This document shows positions 1 to 9,038 of a stretch of DNA of 64,000 nucleotides, in pieces. Each line of letters begins with the position of its first letter. Within the stretch, counting starts at the first letter, position 1. This stretch comes from JAXMDC01 sp046349035 (GTDB taxonomy: Bacteria > Pseudomonadota > Alphaproteobacteria > Rhizobiales > Kaistiaceae): assembly GCA_046349035.1 (NCBI GenBank), contig JAXMDC010000003.1:186001-250000 (forward strand). Reading direction: 5' to 3'. Under the pieces are notes generated by a model, which saw only the letters and a program-made list of their open reading frames with translations, did no database searches and was not told where the DNA came from. Made by a program: the position numbers and the translations under genes.

Positions 1-1119
1 GCCGCGGTCGGCGACCTCGCGGGCGCGGCCGGCGGAGTCGTTGGCCTGCTGGGCGTTCTCGGCGTTCTTCTTGACCGTGGTGGCGATCTCTTCCATCGAG
101 GAAGAGGTCTCCTCCAGGCTTGCCGCCTGCTCCTCGGTGCGCTGCGAGAGATCGGTGGTGGCGGCGGAAATCTCGGCCGAGGCGTTGGAGACGCTTTCGG
201 CGGTGCCCTTCATCTCCGAGATGATGCCGACCACGGTGTCGAGCAGGCTGTTGACGCCCTCGCACTGAGCGCGGGTGTCGCCGGACTTGCCGTCGAGCGG
301 GATGCGCTGGCGGAAATCGTTGGCCTGGGCCGCCTCGACGGCGGCCTTGGTCTCCTGCGCGGCGGTGACGGCGGCGGTGACGTCGGTGGCGAACTTGACG
401 ACCTTGAACGGCTTGCCGTTCTGGTCGAGGATCGGGTTGTAGCTGGCCTGGATGTAGATGATCTTGCCGCCCTTGCCGAAGCGCTTGTACTGGCCGGCAT
501 CGTATTCGCCGCGGCGCAGCTTCTCCCAGAACATCTGGTAGTCCGAGGACTGGCGGTAGGCCGGCTCGACGAACATCGAGTGGTGCTGGCCGCGGATCTC
601 GTCGAGGGTGTAGCCGAGGGCGCCGAGGAAGTTGTCGTTGGCGGTGAGGATCTTGCCGTCGAGGGTGAACTCGATGACCGCCTGCGACTTATGGATGGCG
701 GCGATCTGGCCGGCGTAGTTGGCGTTCTGGACCTTCTGCTCGGTGATGTCGGTGGCGAACTTCACCACCTTCACCGGCCGGCCCTTGGCGTCGAAGATCG
801 GGTTGTAGCTGGCCTGGATCCAGATCTCCTTGCCGCCCTTGCCGATGCGCTTGTACTGGTTGGCGTCGAACTCGCCGCGGCCGAGCTTCTCCCAGAAGCG
901 CTTGTAGTCGGGGCTCGCCCGGTAAGTGGGGTCGACGAACATCGAGTGGTGCTGCCCGCGCACCTCCTCCAGCGTGTAGCCCATCGCTTTGAGGAAGTTC
1001 TCGTTGGCGGTGATGATCGTGCCGTCGAGCGTGAACTCGATGACCGCCTGCGAGCGGTTGATGGCGGCGACCTGGCCCTTCAGGTCCTGCCCGGAATTCA
1101 GCCCACCGAGGAAGTTCAT
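1..1119 (-). CDS. PAS-PAS methyl-accepting chemotaxis protein (3' part outside window)
   Basis: This is the N-terminal 373 codons of a chemotaxis receptor; the gene runs off the left edge, so its C-terminus is not seen. The protein starts MNFLGGLNSGQDL. Two successive PAS domains follow (roughly residues 15-120 and 137-245), each with the same phrases, such as FTLDGTI and a GxHHSMF-type segment. They lead into the start of an MCP signalling coiled coil, ending at NRxx-type repeats near residue 365. No membrane segment is visible, so it is probably a soluble, PAS-sensing (redox or aerotaxis type) receptor. The cheW gene lies 59 bases upstream on the same strand. The two PAS domains are near duplicates. 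The ligand or cofactor cannot be read from the sequence. Confidence 0.9.
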   Translation of the reverse strand, partial: MNFLGGLNSGQDLKGQVAAINRSQAVIEFTLDGTIITANENFLKAMGYTLEEVRGQHHSMFVDPTYRASPDYKRFWEKLGRGEFDANQYKRIGKGGKEIWIQASYNPIFDAKGRPVKVVKFATDITEQKVQNANYAGQIAAIHKSQAVIEFTLDGKILTANDNFLGALGYTLDEIRGQHHSMFVEPAYRQSSDYQMFWEKLRRGEYDAGQYKRFGKGGKIIYIQASYNPILDQNGKPFKVVKFATDVTAAVTAAQETKAAVEAAQANDFRQRIPLDGKSGDTRAQCEGVNSLLDTVVGIISEMKGTAESVSNASAEISAATTDLSQRTEEQAASLEETSSSMEEIATTVKKNAENAQQANDSAGRAREVADRG

Positions 1120-1178
1120 TTTCTTCCAATCCCCCTGAGATTGTTTGGGGCGGAGGACTCCGCCCGGCCCACGACCAG

Positions 1179-1742
1179 TTAGAACGCCGCTTCTTGCGGC
1201 TCGTTGAGAATGCTCGCCGGCTGCTCGCCGTCTTCGGTCGCCAGCAGCTGGTTCAGATCGATCAGCGCCAGCATGTTGCCGTCGATGGTGACGAGGCCGG
1301 AGAGGAAGTTGATCTTGGAGGCCAGCACCACGCGCGGCACCGGCTGGATCTTCGAGGCCTCGAAGGAAACGATGTCGGAGACGCGATCGGCGAGGAGACC
1401 GACGACCCGTTCGCCGACCTGGACGATGATCACGACATGGGCGGCGGTGGCCTCGGTCAGCCCCTGCCCGAAGCGGCAGCGGAGGTCGATGATCGGCACC
1501 ATCACGCCGCGGAGGTTGAGGACACCGCGCACATAGTCGGGCTGGCGCGGCAAGTGGGTGATCTCCACCCAGCCCTTGATCTCGCGCACGGCCATGATGT
1601 CGACGCCGTACTGGTTGGCGCCGACGGCGAAGCTGATGAACTCGGTCGCGGCGCCGCTGGCAGCCCGACCGTCCATGGACCCCATCGCCGGCGGGGCTCC
1701 CGCTTGGCTCGATACCGACTGTACTCCGTAGTCCATGCGCAT
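1179..1742 (-). CDS. cheW: CheW chemotaxis coupling protein
   Basis: A CheW-domain adaptor of 187 residues that links receptors to the CheA kinase in the cytoplasm. After a roughly 40-residue Ser/Ala/Gly-rich leader it shows the CheW core: EFISFAVGANQYGVDIMAVREI, then HLPRQPDYVRGVLNLRG and VPIIDLRCRFG, ending with the conserved ALIDLNQLL. I chose the ATG at 1742 because GAAGAGG lies just upstream; starts at 1736 and 1769 are also possible. It sits between two receptor genes on the same strand, so it probably serves those receptors. No cheA, cheR or cheB is in the window. Confidence 0.93.
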   Translation of the reverse strand: MRMDYGVQSVSSQAGAPPAMGSMDGRAASGAATEFISFAVGANQYGVDIMAVREIKGWVEITHLPRQPDYVRGVLNLRGVMVPIIDLRCRFGQGLTEATAAHVVIIVQVGERVVGLLADRVSDIVSFEASKIQPVPRVVLASKINFLSGLVTIDGNMLALIDLNQLLATEDGEQPASILNEPQEAAF

Positions 1743-1843
1743 CCCCTCTTCACGCACCGCGCCAGACATCGCGAGGACGCCTGGCGCGGCAAATCACTGT
1801 TTCCAAACTTACGCCGCGATAGTTAATTTTCGGTCACGCCACC

Positions 1844-3832
1844 TCAGGCTGCGGTGCCGCTCCGCGACATGGCGTTGGTCAAAACCGTGCGCATGCGCTG
1901 CACCGGACCGCCGTCGGAGTTGGCCGCGGCGCGCGGCGACTTGGCCTCCGCCGGCTTGCGGGCCGCATCGGTGCCGGCCAGGACGAACGAACCGACTTGC
2001 TCGTCCATGCGCGCGGCCTGGCCTTCCAGCGCCTTGGCGGCGGCGGCGTTCTGCTCGACCAGCGCGGCGTTCTGCTGGGTGACTTCGTCCATCTGGGTCA
2101 GCGCGGTGTTGATCTGCTCGACACCACGCGACTGCTCGCGGCTGGCGCTGGCGATCTGCGAGACGATCTCCGCCACCTTGCCGATCGAGTCGAGGATCTC
2201 CGAGAGAGCCCCGCCGGCCCGGTTCACCAGGTCGACACCGTCCTTCACCTGATCGGTCGAACTGGTGATCAGATCCTTGATGTCCTTGGCGGCCTGCGAG
2301 GAGCGCTGGGCCAGGCTCCTGACCTCCGAGGCGACCACCGCAAAGCCCCGGCCGGCATCGCCGGCACGGGCCGCCTCGACGGCGGCGTTGAGGGCCAGGA
2401 GGTTGGTCTGGCGGGCGATCTCGTCGATGACGCTGATGATGTCGGCGATCTTGCCGGACGAGGCGGCGATGCGCGCCATCGCCTCGACCGCCTGCGAGAC
2501 GACCTCGCCGCCGCGGCCGGCAACCTCGCGGGCGCCGGTGGCGAGGCGGTTGGCCTCCTCGGCGCTCTCGGCGTTCTGCCGGACATTCTGCGAAATCTGC
2601 TCCATCGAGGAGGAGGTCTCCTCCAGGCTCGCCGACTGCTCCTCGGTGCGCTGCGAGAGATCGGCGGTGCCGCCGGAAATCTCGCCGGTGGCGCCGGCGA
2701 CTTCGCGGGCGACGGTGGCGATCTCGGCGACGGTCTCGTGCAGCTTCTCGACGGCGGCGTTGAAGTCGTCGCGGACCTGGACATAGGCGGCGGGGAAGCC
2801 GTCGCTGAGGCGATGGGTGAGGTCGCCGGCGGAGAGGGCGCGGAGGCCGGCGGCGAGCGCCTCGACCACCGCGGCCTGCTCGGCGGCGGCGCGGCGCTGC
2901 GTCTCCTCGTTGCGGCGCCGCTCGTCCTCGGCGGCCTTGCGCTGTTCGGCGGTCATGCCTTCCAGACGCAGCTTCTCCAGGCCGGCATCCTTGAACACCT
3001 GAACGGTCTTGGCCATCGCGCCGATCTCGTCGCCGCGACCGGCGAAGGGCACGTCGGTTTCGAGCCGGCCGGCGGCGAGTTCACCCATCACGCCGGAGAG
3101 GCGGCCGATCGGCCGGGCGATGCCGAACAGGCCAAAGGCGGCAGCGCCGATCATCATCGCGACGATCACCGCGCCGATCAGCAGCGCCTTGAATTCGCTG
3201 GAGTCCATCTCCGCTTCGGCCAACGCCTTAGCATCGGCGGCGCCCTTGGTGGCGGCAGTCGCCATGTCCTCGGAGAGCTTTTCCATCTCGGCGGCGGCAG
3301 GCGCCATCTTGTCGCGCACGGTCTGCGTCAGCTGGCGGTTGAGCGTCGCCAGGCGCGTCGACTCGGCGGGAGAGAGTGAGGCCTCACCCCGCGCCTGCAA
3401 GGCGATGACGTCGGCCTTGACCGGAACGATACTGTGAAAGTCGGCCATCCACTGCGCCGAGAGATCCTTGATCTTGGTGGCGCGGTCGCGGTTGGCGGGA
3501 ACGTTGGCGATCTGCAGGACGCGGGCGACGACCTCGTCGAGATTGGCACCGCGGGTCTCGATCATGTCGACGGCGGCTTTCTCCTCGTCGGCGGTGGCGG
3601 CGGCGGAGAAATCGCGACGGCCAATGAGGATGCCGCGTACCGCGGCCTTGGCATCGGTCGCCTTCTGCGCCACCTCGGCGCGGACCGCGGCGACGGCATT
3701 GGCGGTGCTGACCGCGTTATTGCCGATCACCTGGCTGACGATCATGCCGATGACGAGAAGGATACTGCCGCACGAGGTCAGGCCGAGCTTCACCCCGATC
3801 GGGGCGTCGGTGAGCTTTTTCCAACTAATCAT
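1844..3832 (-). CDS. Transmembrane methyl-accepting chemotaxis protein
   Basis: A 662-residue chemoreceptor. TM1 is near residues 13-36, a mostly helical periplasmic sensor region follows (about 40-215), TM2 is near 217-242, then HAMP-like segments and a long signalling coiled coil. The hairpin tip is clear: EIARQTNLLALNAAVEAARA followed by GRGFAVVASEVRSLAQRS. The tail is Ala-rich, without an obvious CheR-docking pentapeptide. The open frame extends to 4087, but that extension is Arg/Pro-rich with no membrane start signal. The ATG at 3832 places TM1 immediately after a short MISWKKL leader, as is normal for this family. The ligand is unknown. Confidence 0.93.
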   Translation of the reverse strand: MISWKKLTDAPIGVKLGLTSCGSILLVIGMIVSQVIGNNAVSTANAVAAVRAEVAQKATDAKAAVRGILIGRRDFSAAATADEEKAAVDMIETRGANLDEVVARVLQIANVPANRDRATKIKDLSAQWMADFHSIVPVKADVIALQARGEASLSPAESTRLATLNRQLTQTVRDKMAPAAAEMEKLSEDMATAATKGAADAKALAEAEMDSSEFKALLIGAVIVAMMIGAAAFGLFGIARPIGRLSGVMGELAAGRLETDVPFAGRGDEIGAMAKTVQVFKDAGLEKLRLEGMTAEQRKAAEDERRRNEETQRRAAAEQAAVVEALAAGLRALSAGDLTHRLSDGFPAAYVQVRDDFNAAVEKLHETVAEIATVAREVAGATGEISGGTADLSQRTEEQSASLEETSSSMEQISQNVRQNAESAEEANRLATGAREVAGRGGEVVSQAVEAMARIAASSGKIADIISVIDEIARQTNLLALNAAVEAARAGDAGRGFAVVASEVRSLAQRSSQAAKDIKDLITSSTDQVKDGVDLVNRAGGALSEILDSIGKVAEIVSQIASASREQSRGVEQINTALTQMDEVTQQNAALVEQNAAAAKALEGQAARMDEQVGSFVLAGTDAARKPAEAKSPRAAANSDGGPVQRMRTVLTNAMSRSGTAA

Positions 3833-4332
3833 GATCCAATCCCTTTGCGCAGAATGAGCAGGTCGCCGATCGCGCTCCCGAAAGCGGGTCGGTGGAGAAG
3901 GGCACACCACAAGGCATTGCCGATGCCGGTCCCGGTTCGGCCCGTCAGGGGTTGGGCCGAACCGGACACCGGGCAATCCGCCGCAACCGGCAGGCGCTCT
4001 ACAAGGAGACGCTTTCCGCGGCGGCAAACGGCAGAACGCAGCCGTCCTCAGTCGCGTTTGCGACTTCAGGGTGACAAAATCGTACAATGTTAATGCTTAT
4101 TTTTGCGTTAACCGGAGATTGCAGCGCACCGTCACTGCACCACCGCGGCGGAACCTGGCGGTGCGACGGAGGGCGCCGAAACGCAGCAAAAGCGCCATAT
4201 CGCTGCGCGGCGGGAGGCCGCGCCTTGCGGGCGGCGCGGCAAATTGCACCGGCCGCGCTCACGAAAAATCAAGAGAGTTGGGTCACCCTAGCCTCAACCG
4301 CGGCGTGCTTGCGGTCACTGTTGGGGGACGCC
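3833..4332. other. 500-base divergent intergenic region
   Basis: This region separates the leftward receptor gene from the rightward DUF2336 gene. Open frames here read as Arg/Pro-rich nonsense. It holds a very stable hairpin (3932-3965, listed separately) and an AT-rich stretch near 4075-4115. In that stretch an imperfect inverted repeat, GTTAATGC (4089-4096) and GCGTTAAC (4105-4112), probably marks promoter or operator DNA. Confidence 0.5.
3932..3965. repeat. Perfect 12-bp inverted repeat (strong hairpin)
   Basis: CCGGTTCGGCCC at 3932-3943 pairs exactly with GGGCCGAACCGG at 3954-3965 around a 10-base loop. The flanks TGCCGGT (3925-3931) and ACACCGGGCA (3966-3975) could extend the stem with a bulge. 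It lies 100-143 bases upstream of the membrane receptor gene, in its probable leader. There is no U-run on either side, so it is not a classical terminator. Confidence 0.6.
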
Positions 4333-5439
4333 TTGTTTGAAGAACTGAAGGCGTTGGCGGCGGAACGCTCCGATGCCAAGCGCACCGAACTCCTGTCCCG
4401 GCTCGCCGACGTCTACGCCGCCAACGCGACGGATGTCGGGGCCGCGGAGTCCGAACTCTTCTCCGACATCTTCGCCAAGATCATCGACTCGGTGTCGAAG
4501 GTCTATCGGGTGAAAATCTCCAACCACATGGCGCCGGCGGCGTCGACGCCGCGCGACATCGCCGTGCGGCTCGCCAACGACGACAGCATCGAGGTGGCGG
4601 CACCGATGCTGGAAGCGTCTCCGGTGCTGACCGACGACGATCTCGTCGCCATCGCCAACAGCGCCTCGCAGGATCATTTGGCCGCCATCGCCGGCCGCGA
4701 AATCGTCGCCGCCAAGGTCACCGACGTTCTGGTCGACCGCGGCGACCGCAAGGTCGTGCACAAGGTGTCGGCCAATCCCGGCGCGGCGTTTTCCGAAAGC
4801 GGCATGAACAAGCTGATCGTTCGCGCCGAGAGCGACAACGAACTGCAGACGCTGATCGCCGACCGCAACGACCTCAGCCCGCAAGCGATGCGCACGCTGG
4901 TGACGCGTGCCTCCAACAGCATCGTTGCCGAACTCGAGCGCCAGGGTTGCGCGGTCACGCCGGACATCCCCGAGAGCGTGCAGGAGACGATGCGGCGGGC
5001 ACTGACCACCAGCCTTGCCAACCGGCGCGCGGAAATCCGCCGCGTCAACGCGATGGTGGCGGCGATCGCCGACGACGAGCGGACGGCGAGCGATGCGATC
5101 GGCGAACTGCTCGATGCCGATCGTTTCCTCGACATCGCCGCGCTGGTCGCGCAACTGACCAAGCTCGAACACAATCTGATCTTCGGCATTCTCGCCAAGG
5201 GGCCGGCCCAGCAGGTGATGCTGGTGCTGCGCTCGCTCGACGTCTCCTGGGCAATCACGGCACGCGTCCTCGACGTGCGCGACAAGAAGGGCCTGATGCC
5301 GATCCCGCCCGGCGACCTTTCCAGCGCCTTCAACGAAATCGAAGTGGCGCAGGCGCGCCGCCTGATCCGCTTCATGAAGCTGCGCAAGATGGTCGGCGCC
5401 GAGGCCGAGAAGCCGGCCGGCGGCGCGGTCGCCGCTTAA
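4333..5439 (+). CDS. DUF2336 domain protein
   Basis: A 368-residue, mostly alpha-helical cytoplasmic protein of the DUF2336 family, typical of Alphaproteobacteria and without an established function. Recognisable features are the repeated short helical (HEAT-like) units such as DIAVRLANDDSIEVAAPMLE followed by SPVLTDDDLVAIA, and a conserved C-terminal helical domain. There is no signal peptide or catalytic motif. The frame is open from 4087, but that part reads as junk. The TTG at 4333 has GGGGGA five bases upstream and gives a start MFEELKAL at the first family-like residue, so I prefer it. The neighbours are chemotaxis genes, but the gene points the other way. Confidence 0.8.
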   Translation: MFEELKALAAERSDAKRTELLSRLADVYAANATDVGAAESELFSDIFAKIIDSVSKVYRVKISNHMAPAASTPRDIAVRLANDDSIEVAAPMLEASPVLTDDDLVAIANSASQDHLAAIAGREIVAAKVTDVLVDRGDRKVVHKVSANPGAAFSESGMNKLIVRAESDNELQTLIADRNDLSPQAMRTLVTRASNSIVAELERQGCAVTPDIPESVQETMRRALTTSLANRRAEIRRVNAMVAAIADDERTASDAIGELLDADRFLDIAALVAQLTKLEHNLIFGILAKGPAQQVMLVLRSLDVSWAITARVLDVRDKKGLMPIPPGDLSSAFNEIEVAQARRLIRFMKLRKMVGAEAEKPAGGAVAA

Positions 5440-5449
5440 GACGCCGCCT

Positions 5450-6451
5450 TCACGGTCGCGGCGGGAAACCACCCGGTCCAGCCGGTCCGCCCGGTCCAGC
5501 CGGTCCGCCCGGTCCGCCCGGTCCGCCCGGGCCGCCGCCAGGCGGACCCTGCCGCTGGAAGGCGGCCGGCGTGCCGCGGAAACAGCCGAGCGTGTACGGA
5601 TATTCCCGCGTCAGCACGTAGTGATAGATCTCGGTCGGCTTGCCGTCCCACTCCACCTCGGCGGTGCGGCCGTGGCAGGTGTCGAGATCGGCATTGGTGA
5701 GTTCGCGCCCCTTGGCGTCGTAGATCGAGAAGATGCCGAAGCCGTCGAGGGCGTAGCCGATCAGCACGGCATTGCCGGTCTGGCCCGGCAGGCACGGGCT
5801 CGGGCCGTGATAGTGGTAGGCGCCCTGCGCTTCGGGGTGGCCGGAGCAGAGGTCCTGGACCTCGTGGGCGACCGCGTCACGGCCACCGGCATCCAGGGCA
5901 TTGAAGATGGCGACGCCGTTCAGGGCGACGCCGATCATGCCCATCGGCACGCAGCTCGGGCGGCCGGTGATTTGCGGCATGCGCGGCAGCGTCAGCGTCA
6001 CCTGCTGAGGTCGGATCGAGTTGGGGTTGCGGTCGATCTGGAAGGCGGGGTCGTCGCGGGAGATCGGGAAGGTGCCGGTCGGGGTGCCGACCGGGAGGCC
6101 GTTGCCGGCGAGGCTGCGGGTGACGATGCGGCCGTTGTCGAGGACGCGGATCGAGAACTGCGCGTTCGGCCAAGTGACCTTGCCCTGGACGCCGAGCTTC
6201 TGCGTCAAGTCCCAGGTCTTGCCATGAATCCACGGGCCATCGACCTGCGCGCCGGGGGCGTTGCGCGGGAACTGCTGCTGGCAGGACCACACCGCGCCGA
6301 TCTCCGGCTTGGCGCTGACGCGGCCGTCGCCGAGCGGCAGGGCCTTCGGATCGAGGACGTCGGTCTTGCCGTCGGCGGCCAGGGCGGCGGTGGCACGGAA
6401 GGCGATCGCAACCAGTGCCAGGATCAACGTTCCCCCATCCCTTGCCATCAA
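5450..6451 (-). CDS. Secreted YHYH-domain protein with collagen-like Gly-Pro tail
   Basis: A 333-residue exported protein. The start MMARDGGTLILALVAIAFRA is a signal peptide, cleaved probably after ALAA. The central region carries the YHYH-family signature: GAYHYHGPSPCLPG around residue 233, then LIGYALDGFGIFSIYDAKG and a DTCHG segment. This family is extracellular and of unknown function, sometimes linked to metal binding because of its His and Cys content. The last 30 or so residues are almost only Gly and Pro with some Ala (GGPGGPAGPGGPAGP), a collagen-like run encoded by reiterated 9-base units. It stands alone on its strand, 308 bases from osmC. Confidence 0.82.
   Translation of the reverse strand: MMARDGGTLILALVAIAFRATAALAADGKTDVLDPKALPLGDGRVSAKPEIGAVWSCQQQFPRNAPGAQVDGPWIHGKTWDLTQKLGVQGKVTWPNAQFSIRVLDNGRIVTRSLAGNGLPVGTPTGTFPISRDDPAFQIDRNPNSIRPQQVTLTLPRMPQITGRPSCVPMGMIGVALNGVAIFNALDAGGRDAVAHEVQDLCSGHPEAQGAYHYHGPSPCLPGQTGNAVLIGYALDGFGIFSIYDAKGRELTNADLDTCHGRTAEVEWDGKPTEIYHYVLTREYPYTLGCFRGTPAAFQRQGPPGGGPGGPGGPGGPAGPGGPAGPGGFPPRP
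5466..5546. repeat. Reiterated 9-base units encoding the Gly-Pro tail
   Basis: On the plus strand the bases read as repeats of CCGGTCCGC and CCGGTCCAG, with slightly degenerate copies at the edges. On the coding (minus) strand they give GGP and GPA triplets at the C-terminus of the YHYH protein. Such tracts are prone to slippage, so tail length may vary between strains. Confidence 0.85.
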
Positions 6452-6759
6452 TGCGTCTCCTCTGCGGCACCTCAGGCCCGCATCGCCATCGCGCCGGAGA
6501 ACGGGCGTCGTCGTCCGGACCCGGCACGCGGGCGTAGTGGGCGAAGGCCATTGTGTGCGTTGCGCGGCCCTGGCTCAAGGCGGAGAGCACGCGCGCATAG
6601 CCAGGAGCTTGGCCGGGGCACCGTTGCGGAAATCGGTGCCGACGATCTCGTCGTTCCGGGCGTTCAGGTCGCCGATCGCCGGGGCGATGCACGCCCGCGG
6701 CGAAAACGACTTCAGGCTGCATGACCGGTTCCGGCAGCACCGGGCCGGCTTTCTTCAGG
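6452..6759. other. 308-base gap with a possible decayed reading frame
   Basis: This lies between the YHYH gene and osmC, both on the minus strand. No start, ribosome-binding site or intact gene is visible. One minus-strand frame (about 6690 down to the stop at 6575) reads protein-like, with IGDLNARNDEIVGTD and APAKLLAMRA, but has no start, so it may be the relic of a lost gene. Otherwise nothing is recognisable. Confidence 0.35.
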
Positions 6760-7185
6760 CTATTTCAGCCGCGCCTTGGCCTCGATCCTGACGCCGGCAA
6801 GGGCGCGGGAGACCGGGCAGCCGGTCTTGGTACCCTCGGCGATCTGGTCGAGGCCGGCCTGGTCGAGGCCGGGCACCTCGGCGACCGCTTCGAGATCGAC
6901 GGCGCAGATCGTCCACTTGCCGGCGATCTGCTCGATCCGCACCTTGGCCGTGGTGTTGACGCTGACCGGCTTGTGGCCGGCCGCCTCGAGGTCGGCGGCG
7001 AGCGCCATGGAAAAGCAGCCGGCATGGGCGGCGGCGATTAGCTCCTCGGGATTGGTGCCCGGTCCGGCGGCAAAGCGCGACTGGAAACTGTATGCGCCGT
7101 CATAAGCGCCGCCGCCGAAGCGCATGTGGCCGCGCCCCTGCTTGAGGTTTCCCTGCCATTCGGCGGTGGCATTGCGGGTCGGCAT
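6760..7185 (-). CDS. OsmC family peroxiredoxin
   Basis: A 141-residue OsmC/Ohr-type protein, expected to reduce organic hydroperoxides in the cytoplasm through two cysteines. Both are present: Cys57 in AHAGCFSMALA and Cys123 in TGCPVSRAL. The spacing and overall length fit OsmC better than Ohr. The start MPTRNATAEWQGNLKQG is preceded by AAGGAGAGA, a clear ribosome-binding site, while the much longer open frame upstream is an overlap with the fhs gene. It lies 65 bases downstream of fhs on the same strand, with no terminator between them, so it could be co-transcribed. Confidence 0.92.
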   Translation of the reverse strand: MPTRNATAEWQGNLKQGRGHMRFGGGAYDGAYSFQSRFAAGPGTNPEELIAAAHAGCFSMALAADLEAAGHKPVSVNTTAKVRIEQIAGKWTICAVDLEAVAEVPGLDQAGLDQIAEGTKTGCPVSRALAGVRIEAKARLK

Positions 7186-7250
7186 CGATCTCTCCTTGTA
7201 GCTCTCTTCCCCCGTTGCGTGACACAATCCCAGTTGGTGACGAGTATCGA

Positions 7251-8942
7251 CTAAGCCAAGCCGAAGATCGAGCCGTCGGCGGCGACGCCGATCTTCTCGG
7301 AGGCCGGGTGGCGCGGCAGGCCGGGCATGGTCATCACCTCGCCGGCAAGGGCGACGACGAAGCCGGCGCCGGCGGAGAGGCGGACCTCTCGGATCGGCAG
7401 GGTGTGGCCGGTCGGCGCGCCGAAGGCTTCGGGGTCGGCGCTGAAGGAATATTGCGTCTTGGCCATGCAGATCGGCAGGCGGCCATAGCCGGCTTCCTGG
7501 AGGGCGTGCAGGCGCCGCTCGGCGGCCGGGGCGAGATCGACGCCGCCGGCGCGGTAGATCTCCTTGGCGATGGTAGCGATCTTGTCGGCGAGCGGCATCT
7601 CGTCGGGATAGAGGAAGCGGAAGTCGGCACGGGCGTCGGCAAGTTCGGCGACCGCCGCGCGGGCGAGGTCCTCGGCGCCGGCGCCGCCGCGCATGTAGTG
7701 CTCGCAGAGGATCGCCTTGACGCCGAGGGCGGCGCAGCGGCTCTGCACCAGCGCCAGTTCCGCGGCGGTGTCGGAGGCAAAGCGGTTGATCGCCACCAGC
7801 ACCGGCAGGCCGAACTTCCTGAGGTTCTCGGCGTGGCGGGTGAGGTTGGCAAGGCCGGCCTCTAGGGCGACGAGATTCTCGGCGCCGAGCGCCTTTTCGT
7901 CGCCGCCGCCCTGGAGCTTCAGGGCGCGCACGGTGGCGACCACCACGGCGAGGTCGGCGCGCACACCCGATTGGCGGCACTTGATGTCGAGGAACTTCTC
8001 GGCGCCGAGGTCGGCGCCGAAGCCGGCTTCGGTGACGACGTAGTCGGCCATGGCGAGAGCCGCCTTGGTGGCGATCACCGAATTGCAGCCATGGGCGATG
8101 TTGGCGAAGGGGCCGCCATGCACCAGCACCGGATTGTGCTCCAGCGTCTGCACCAGGTTCGGCTTGATCGCATCGCGCAGGAGCGCGGTCATGGCGCCGG
8201 CGCCGGTCAACTCGGCGGCGGTGACCGGCACGCCCTTGCCGGCCTCGGCGACGATGATGCGCGAGATGCGGGCCTCGAGGTCGGCGAAGTCCTTGGCGAG
8301 GCAGAGGATCGCCATGATCTCCGAGGCGGCGGTGATGTCGTAGCGGCCCTCGCGGGGATAGCCGTTACCGCTGCCGCCGAGGCCGACGACGATCTCGCGC
8401 AGCGCCCGGTCGTTCATGTCGACGACACGCGGCCAGTAGATGCGGCGGGCGTCGATGCCGAGGCTGTTGCCCCAATAGACGTGATTGTCGAGGAGCGCGG
8501 CGAGGAGGTTGTGCGCCGAGGTGATGGCGTGGAAGTCGCCGGTGAAGTGGAGGTTGATGTCGTTGGCCGGGCCGATCTGCGCCTTGCCGCCGCCGGTGGC
8601 GCCGCCCTTCTGGCCGAAGCAGGGGCCGAGGCTCGGCTCGCGGAGCGCGATCATCGCCTTCTTGCCGATGCGCGAGAGGGCGTCGCCGAGGCCGATCGAG
8701 GTGGTGGTCTTGCCCTCGCCGGCCTTGGTCGGGTTGATGGCGGTGACGAGGATCAGCTTGCCGGGCTTCCTGCCCTCCAGCGAGCGGAGGAAGGCAGTGC
8801 TGAGCTTGGCCTTGCGCGGGCCGTACAGCTCCAGCGCATCGGCGGGAATGCCGAGCTTGGCGGCGACCTCGGCGATCGGGCGGAGCAGGCTCTCGGGAGC
8901 GGCGTCGTCGGCAGTCGGCACGGTGAGGGTCCCCCAGTCCAA
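7251..8942 (-). CDS. fhs: Formate-tetrahydrofolate ligase
   Basis: A 563-residue ATP-dependent enzyme joining formate to tetrahydrofolate to give 10-formyl-THF. It supplies one-carbon units and, in methylotrophs, connects formate oxidation to assimilation. The ATP-binding segment NPTKAGEGKTTTSIGLGDAL lies near residue 70 and matches the family P-loop; FGQKGGATGGGKAQ and NDINLHFTGDFHAI follow, both characteristic. The length is normal for the family. The N-terminal MDWGTLTVPTADDAAPE is variable in the family, so the start at 8942 is reasonable. In this window, its co-occurrence with pqq genes suggests, but does not prove, growth on methanol or formate. Confidence 0.97.
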   Translation of the reverse strand: MDWGTLTVPTADDAAPESLLRPIAEVAAKLGIPADALELYGPRKAKLSTAFLRSLEGRKPGKLILVTAINPTKAGEGKTTTSIGLGDALSRIGKKAMIALREPSLGPCFGQKGGATGGGKAQIGPANDINLHFTGDFHAITSAHNLLAALLDNHVYWGNSLGIDARRIYWPRVVDMNDRALREIVVGLGGSGNGYPREGRYDITAASEIMAILCLAKDFADLEARISRIIVAEAGKGVPVTAAELTGAGAMTALLRDAIKPNLVQTLEHNPVLVHGGPFANIAHGCNSVIATKAALAMADYVVTEAGFGADLGAEKFLDIKCRQSGVRADLAVVVATVRALKLQGGGDEKALGAENLVALEAGLANLTRHAENLRKFGLPVLVAINRFASDTAAELALVQSRCAALGVKAILCEHYMRGGAGAEDLARAAVAELADARADFRFLYPDEMPLADKIATIAKEIYRAGGVDLAPAAERRLHALQEAGYGRLPICMAKTQYSFSADPEAFGAPTGHTLPIREVRLSAGAGFVVALAGEVMTMPGLPRHPASEKIGVAADGSIFGLA

Positions 8943-9038
8943 AAAGGCGCGCGACCCTAGCCGGTCGCGCCGGCCGCGAAAAGAACCTCGGGCAATTCAC
9001 CCTCGAGCCAGCCGGTGCCGTGACGACTTCTTAAGGCG

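Noticed and set aside
4087..4332. N-terminal extension of the DUF2336 frame
   Set aside because: The extension reads as Arg/Ala-rich intergenic DNA; the TTG with GGGGGA at 4333 fits the family start.
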